NCBI GenBank assembly: GCA_004356175.1
Contig: SMXV01000134.1
Span: 1 to 6,880 of the forward strand
Source of the DNA: Acidobacteriota bacterium
Lineage (GTDB): Bacteria > Actinomycetota > Acidimicrobiia > Spongiisociales > UBA5794
DNA: 6,880 bases
Direction: 5' to 3'
In this document: positions 5,963 to 6,880 of the stretch, piece after piece
How positions within the stretch are numbered: the first letter of the stretch is position 1
Layout: each line of letters begins with the position of its first letter
Program-made: the position numbers and the translations under genes
The notes under the pieces: model-generated
Told to the model about the DNA's origin: nothing
What the model saw: only the letters and a program-made list of their open reading frames with translations
Databases searched by the model: none

Positions 5963-6700
5963 ATGTCAGGACACTCCAAATGGGCCAACATCAAGCACCG
6001 AAAGGGTCGTCAGGACGCAAAACGCGGAAAGCTCTTCGCGAAGCTGATACGTGGAATCGAGTCGGCAGCACGAACCGGCGGAGCGGATCTCGATTCGAAC
6101 CCCTCGCTCACGACAGCGGTACAGAAAGCGAAAGACAACTCTGTGCCGAAGGACAACATCGAACGCGCTGTAGCGCGCGGCGCTGGGGACGTCGATGGTA
6201 TCGACTACATAGAAGCGTTCTATGAAGGATACGCGCCCGGCGGTGTTGCTTTGTACGTCCAGATACTCACCGACAACCGCAACAGGGCGGCTTCCGACGT
6301 CCGATCGGCATTCTCAAAGAATGGTGGCAGCCTCGGAGAGCCCGGTTCGGTTGGGTATCTCTTTGAGCAGAGGGGGTATCTCCTCGTCACAGGTGACGAG
6401 GATACCGTCATGATGGCCGCCATTGACGGTGGCGCGGACGATGTAACGCAGGTCGACGAACAGTGGGAGATTGTCTGTTCTCCGAGCGAACTGCAAGGTT
6501 TGCGCATCTCACTCGAAGGTGCAGGCGTAGAGATCCGTACCGGCGAAGTGACGTATCTTCCTTCGACCTCGGTCGCTGTCGACGACAGCACAGCATCAAA
6601 GGTGTTGCGTCTGGTTGACGCTCTTGAGGACCTCGACGATGTGCAGGCCGTCTTCGGAAACTTCGACATCTCCGACGACTTTTTCGCCACAATCGAATAG
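5963..6700 (+). CDS. yebC: YebC/PmpR-family protein (TACO1-like translation or regulatory factor)
   Basis: Member of the widespread YebC/TACO1 family. Members have been described as DNA-binding regulators and, more recently, as ribosome-associated factors that help translation through difficult sequences such as proline stretches; which applies here cannot be told from sequence. The 245-residue protein has the invariant N-terminus GHSKWANIKHRKGRQDAKRG (3-22), then NPSL (46-49), YEGYAPGG (87-94), TDNRNR (103-108), AFSKNGGSLGEPGSVGYLF (116-134) and the C-terminal LEDLDDVQAVFGNFDI (221-236). All three domains of the family appear intact. The ATG at 5963 is preceded by GGGAGG (5953-5958) with a 4-base spacer. 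It follows pdxT by 9 bases, so it probably shares a transcript with it, and precedes ruvC, an arrangement common in actinobacteria and many other bacteria. Confidence 0.96.
   Translation: MSGHSKWANIKHRKGRQDAKRGKLFAKLIRGIESAARTGGADLDSNPSLTTAVQKAKDNSVPKDNIERAVARGAGDVDGIDYIEAFYEGYAPGGVALYVQILTDNRNRAASDVRSAFSKNGGSLGEPGSVGYLFEQRGYLLVTGDEDTVMMAAIDGGADDVTQVDEQWEIVCSPSELQGLRISLEGAGVEIRTGEVTYLPSTSVAVDDSTASKVLRLVDALEDLDDVQAVFGNFDISDDFFATIE
6375..6406 (+). repeat. Strong inverted repeat within yebC coding sequence
   Basis: TCCTCGTCAC (6381-6390) and GTGACGAGGA (6393-6402) are perfect 10-base complements separated by AG. After a 2-base bulge (6379-6380) a further four pairs form between GGTA (6375-6378) and TACC (6403-6406). 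In RNA the innermost pair would open to give a 4-base loop. It encodes ordinary-looking residues around 138-148 of YebC and has no following run of U, so it is not an intrinsic terminator. Confidence 0.55.
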
Positions 6701-6716
6701 TCGACTACCAGGGTTC

Positions 6717-6745
6717 TTCACTCTGAACCGAATGTGCACTATCCT
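6717..6745 (+). promoter_or_regulatory. Candidate ruvC promoter, predicted leaderless
   Basis: TTCACT (6717-6722, four of six matches to TTGACA) and TATCCT (6740-6745, four of six to TATAAT) are separated by an ideal 17 bases. The expected start site, about seven bases after the -10, falls at 6752-6753, the A of the ruvC ATG. No Shine-Dalgarno sequence lies ahead of that ATG, consistent with a leaderless transcript, which is common in actinobacteria. Function is inference. Confidence 0.4.
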
Positions 6746-6760
6746 CGAACACATGTTCGT
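6745..6760. promoter_or_regulatory. LexA/SOS box overlapping the ruvC start codon
   Basis: TCGAACACATGTTCGT contains GAAC-N4-GTTC, the core of the Gram-positive LexA operator. It fits the Bacillus consensus CGAACRNRYGTTCG at all 14 positions (6746-6759) and the mycobacterial TCGAAC-N4-GTTCGA at all but the last base. It touches the candidate -10 element and covers the predicted start site and the ATG at 6753-6755, an ideal place for a repressor. ruvC is LexA-controlled in Mycobacterium tuberculosis, which agrees with this reading. Confidence 0.82.
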
Positions 6761-6880
6761 TCTTGGTATCGATCCCGGACTCACCCGAACTGGTTACGGG
6801 ATAGTCGACATTGCACCCGGAAGGGAAGTAGCGATAGCTGCCGGTGTCATCCGCACCGCGTCGGATCTGCCGATCGCTGA
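6753..6880 (+). CDS. ruvC: Holliday-junction resolvase RuvC, N-terminal part (runs off the window)
   Basis: RuvC is the dimeric endonuclease that cuts Holliday junctions brought to it by the RuvAB branch-migration complex during recombinational repair. Only the first 42 codons are in the window, with no stop. They read MFVLGIDPGLTRTGYGIVD and continue to AAGVIRTASDLPIA. FVLGIDPG carries the first catalytic aspartate (D7, as in E. coli RuvC), and LTRTGYG and GVIRT are also signature segments. The ATG at 6753 gives the normal family N-terminus. An in-frame ATG at 6732 would add seven residues, has no ribosome binding site, and would place the promoter and SOS box inside the coding region. The gene lies 52 bases after yebC and probably heads ruvC-ruvA-ruvB beyond the edge. 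Confidence 0.95.
   Translation, partial: MFVLGIDPGLTRTGYGIVDIAPGREVAIAAGVIRTASDLPIA

Noticed and set aside
6712..6729. GGTTC/GAACC inverted repeat between yebC and ruvC.
   Set aside because: It has five pairs with an eight-base loop and no T tract, so it is not a convincing terminator. The half sites face the wrong way (GGTTC...GAACC) for a second LexA box.

Overview
The window reads as chromosomal DNA from a high-GC Gram-positive bacterium (Actinomycetota). By eye the base composition is only moderately GC-rich, so a lineage outside the very GC-rich mycobacteria and streptomycetes, such as an uncultured Acidimicrobiia-like group, is a reasonable guess but is not proven here. Two things point to actinobacteria. 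The citrate synthase resembles the GltA2 type of mycobacteria. The gene order phosphatidylinositol phosphate synthase - acyltransferase - PimA-like mannosyltransferase - pdxS - pdxT - yebC - ruvC is a known conserved actinobacterial neighbourhood.

Layout. Positions 1-465 (+) hold a small two-helix membrane protein of unknown function with a PepSY-like tail; its reading frame is open to the left edge. It converges, with an 8-base gap, on a complete citrate synthase gene at 474-1766 (-). A 135-base divergent intergenic region (1767-1901) carries candidate promoters for both directions and an 11-base palindrome. From 1902 onward everything is on the + strand: pgsA-type synthase (TTG start), PatA-like acyltransferase (GTG start, 4-base overlap) and PimA-like mannosyltransferase (ATG start, 4-base overlap) form a translationally coupled module for phosphatidylinositol mannosides. 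After 47 bases come pdxS and pdxT (4-base overlap), the two subunits of pyridoxal 5'-phosphate synthase. Then come yebC and the first 42 codons of ruvC, which runs off the right edge. No stretch over 300 bases lacks a gene.

How the genes work together. The first module makes phosphatidylinositol phosphate, mannosylates phosphatidylinositol and acylates the mannose at the inner face of the membrane. PdxS/PdxT make vitamin B6 cofactor from a pentose phosphate, glyceraldehyde 3-phosphate and glutamine. YebC is a translation or regulatory factor, and RuvC is the Holliday-junction resolvase.

The most informative non-coding signal is a near-perfect Gram-positive LexA/SOS box at 6745-6760 that contains the ruvC start codon. 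It lies directly against a candidate promoter whose predicted start site is the ATG itself, suggesting a leaderless, DNA-damage-controlled ruvC transcript. I found no mobile element, CRISPR array, RNA gene or clearly novel multi-gene system.
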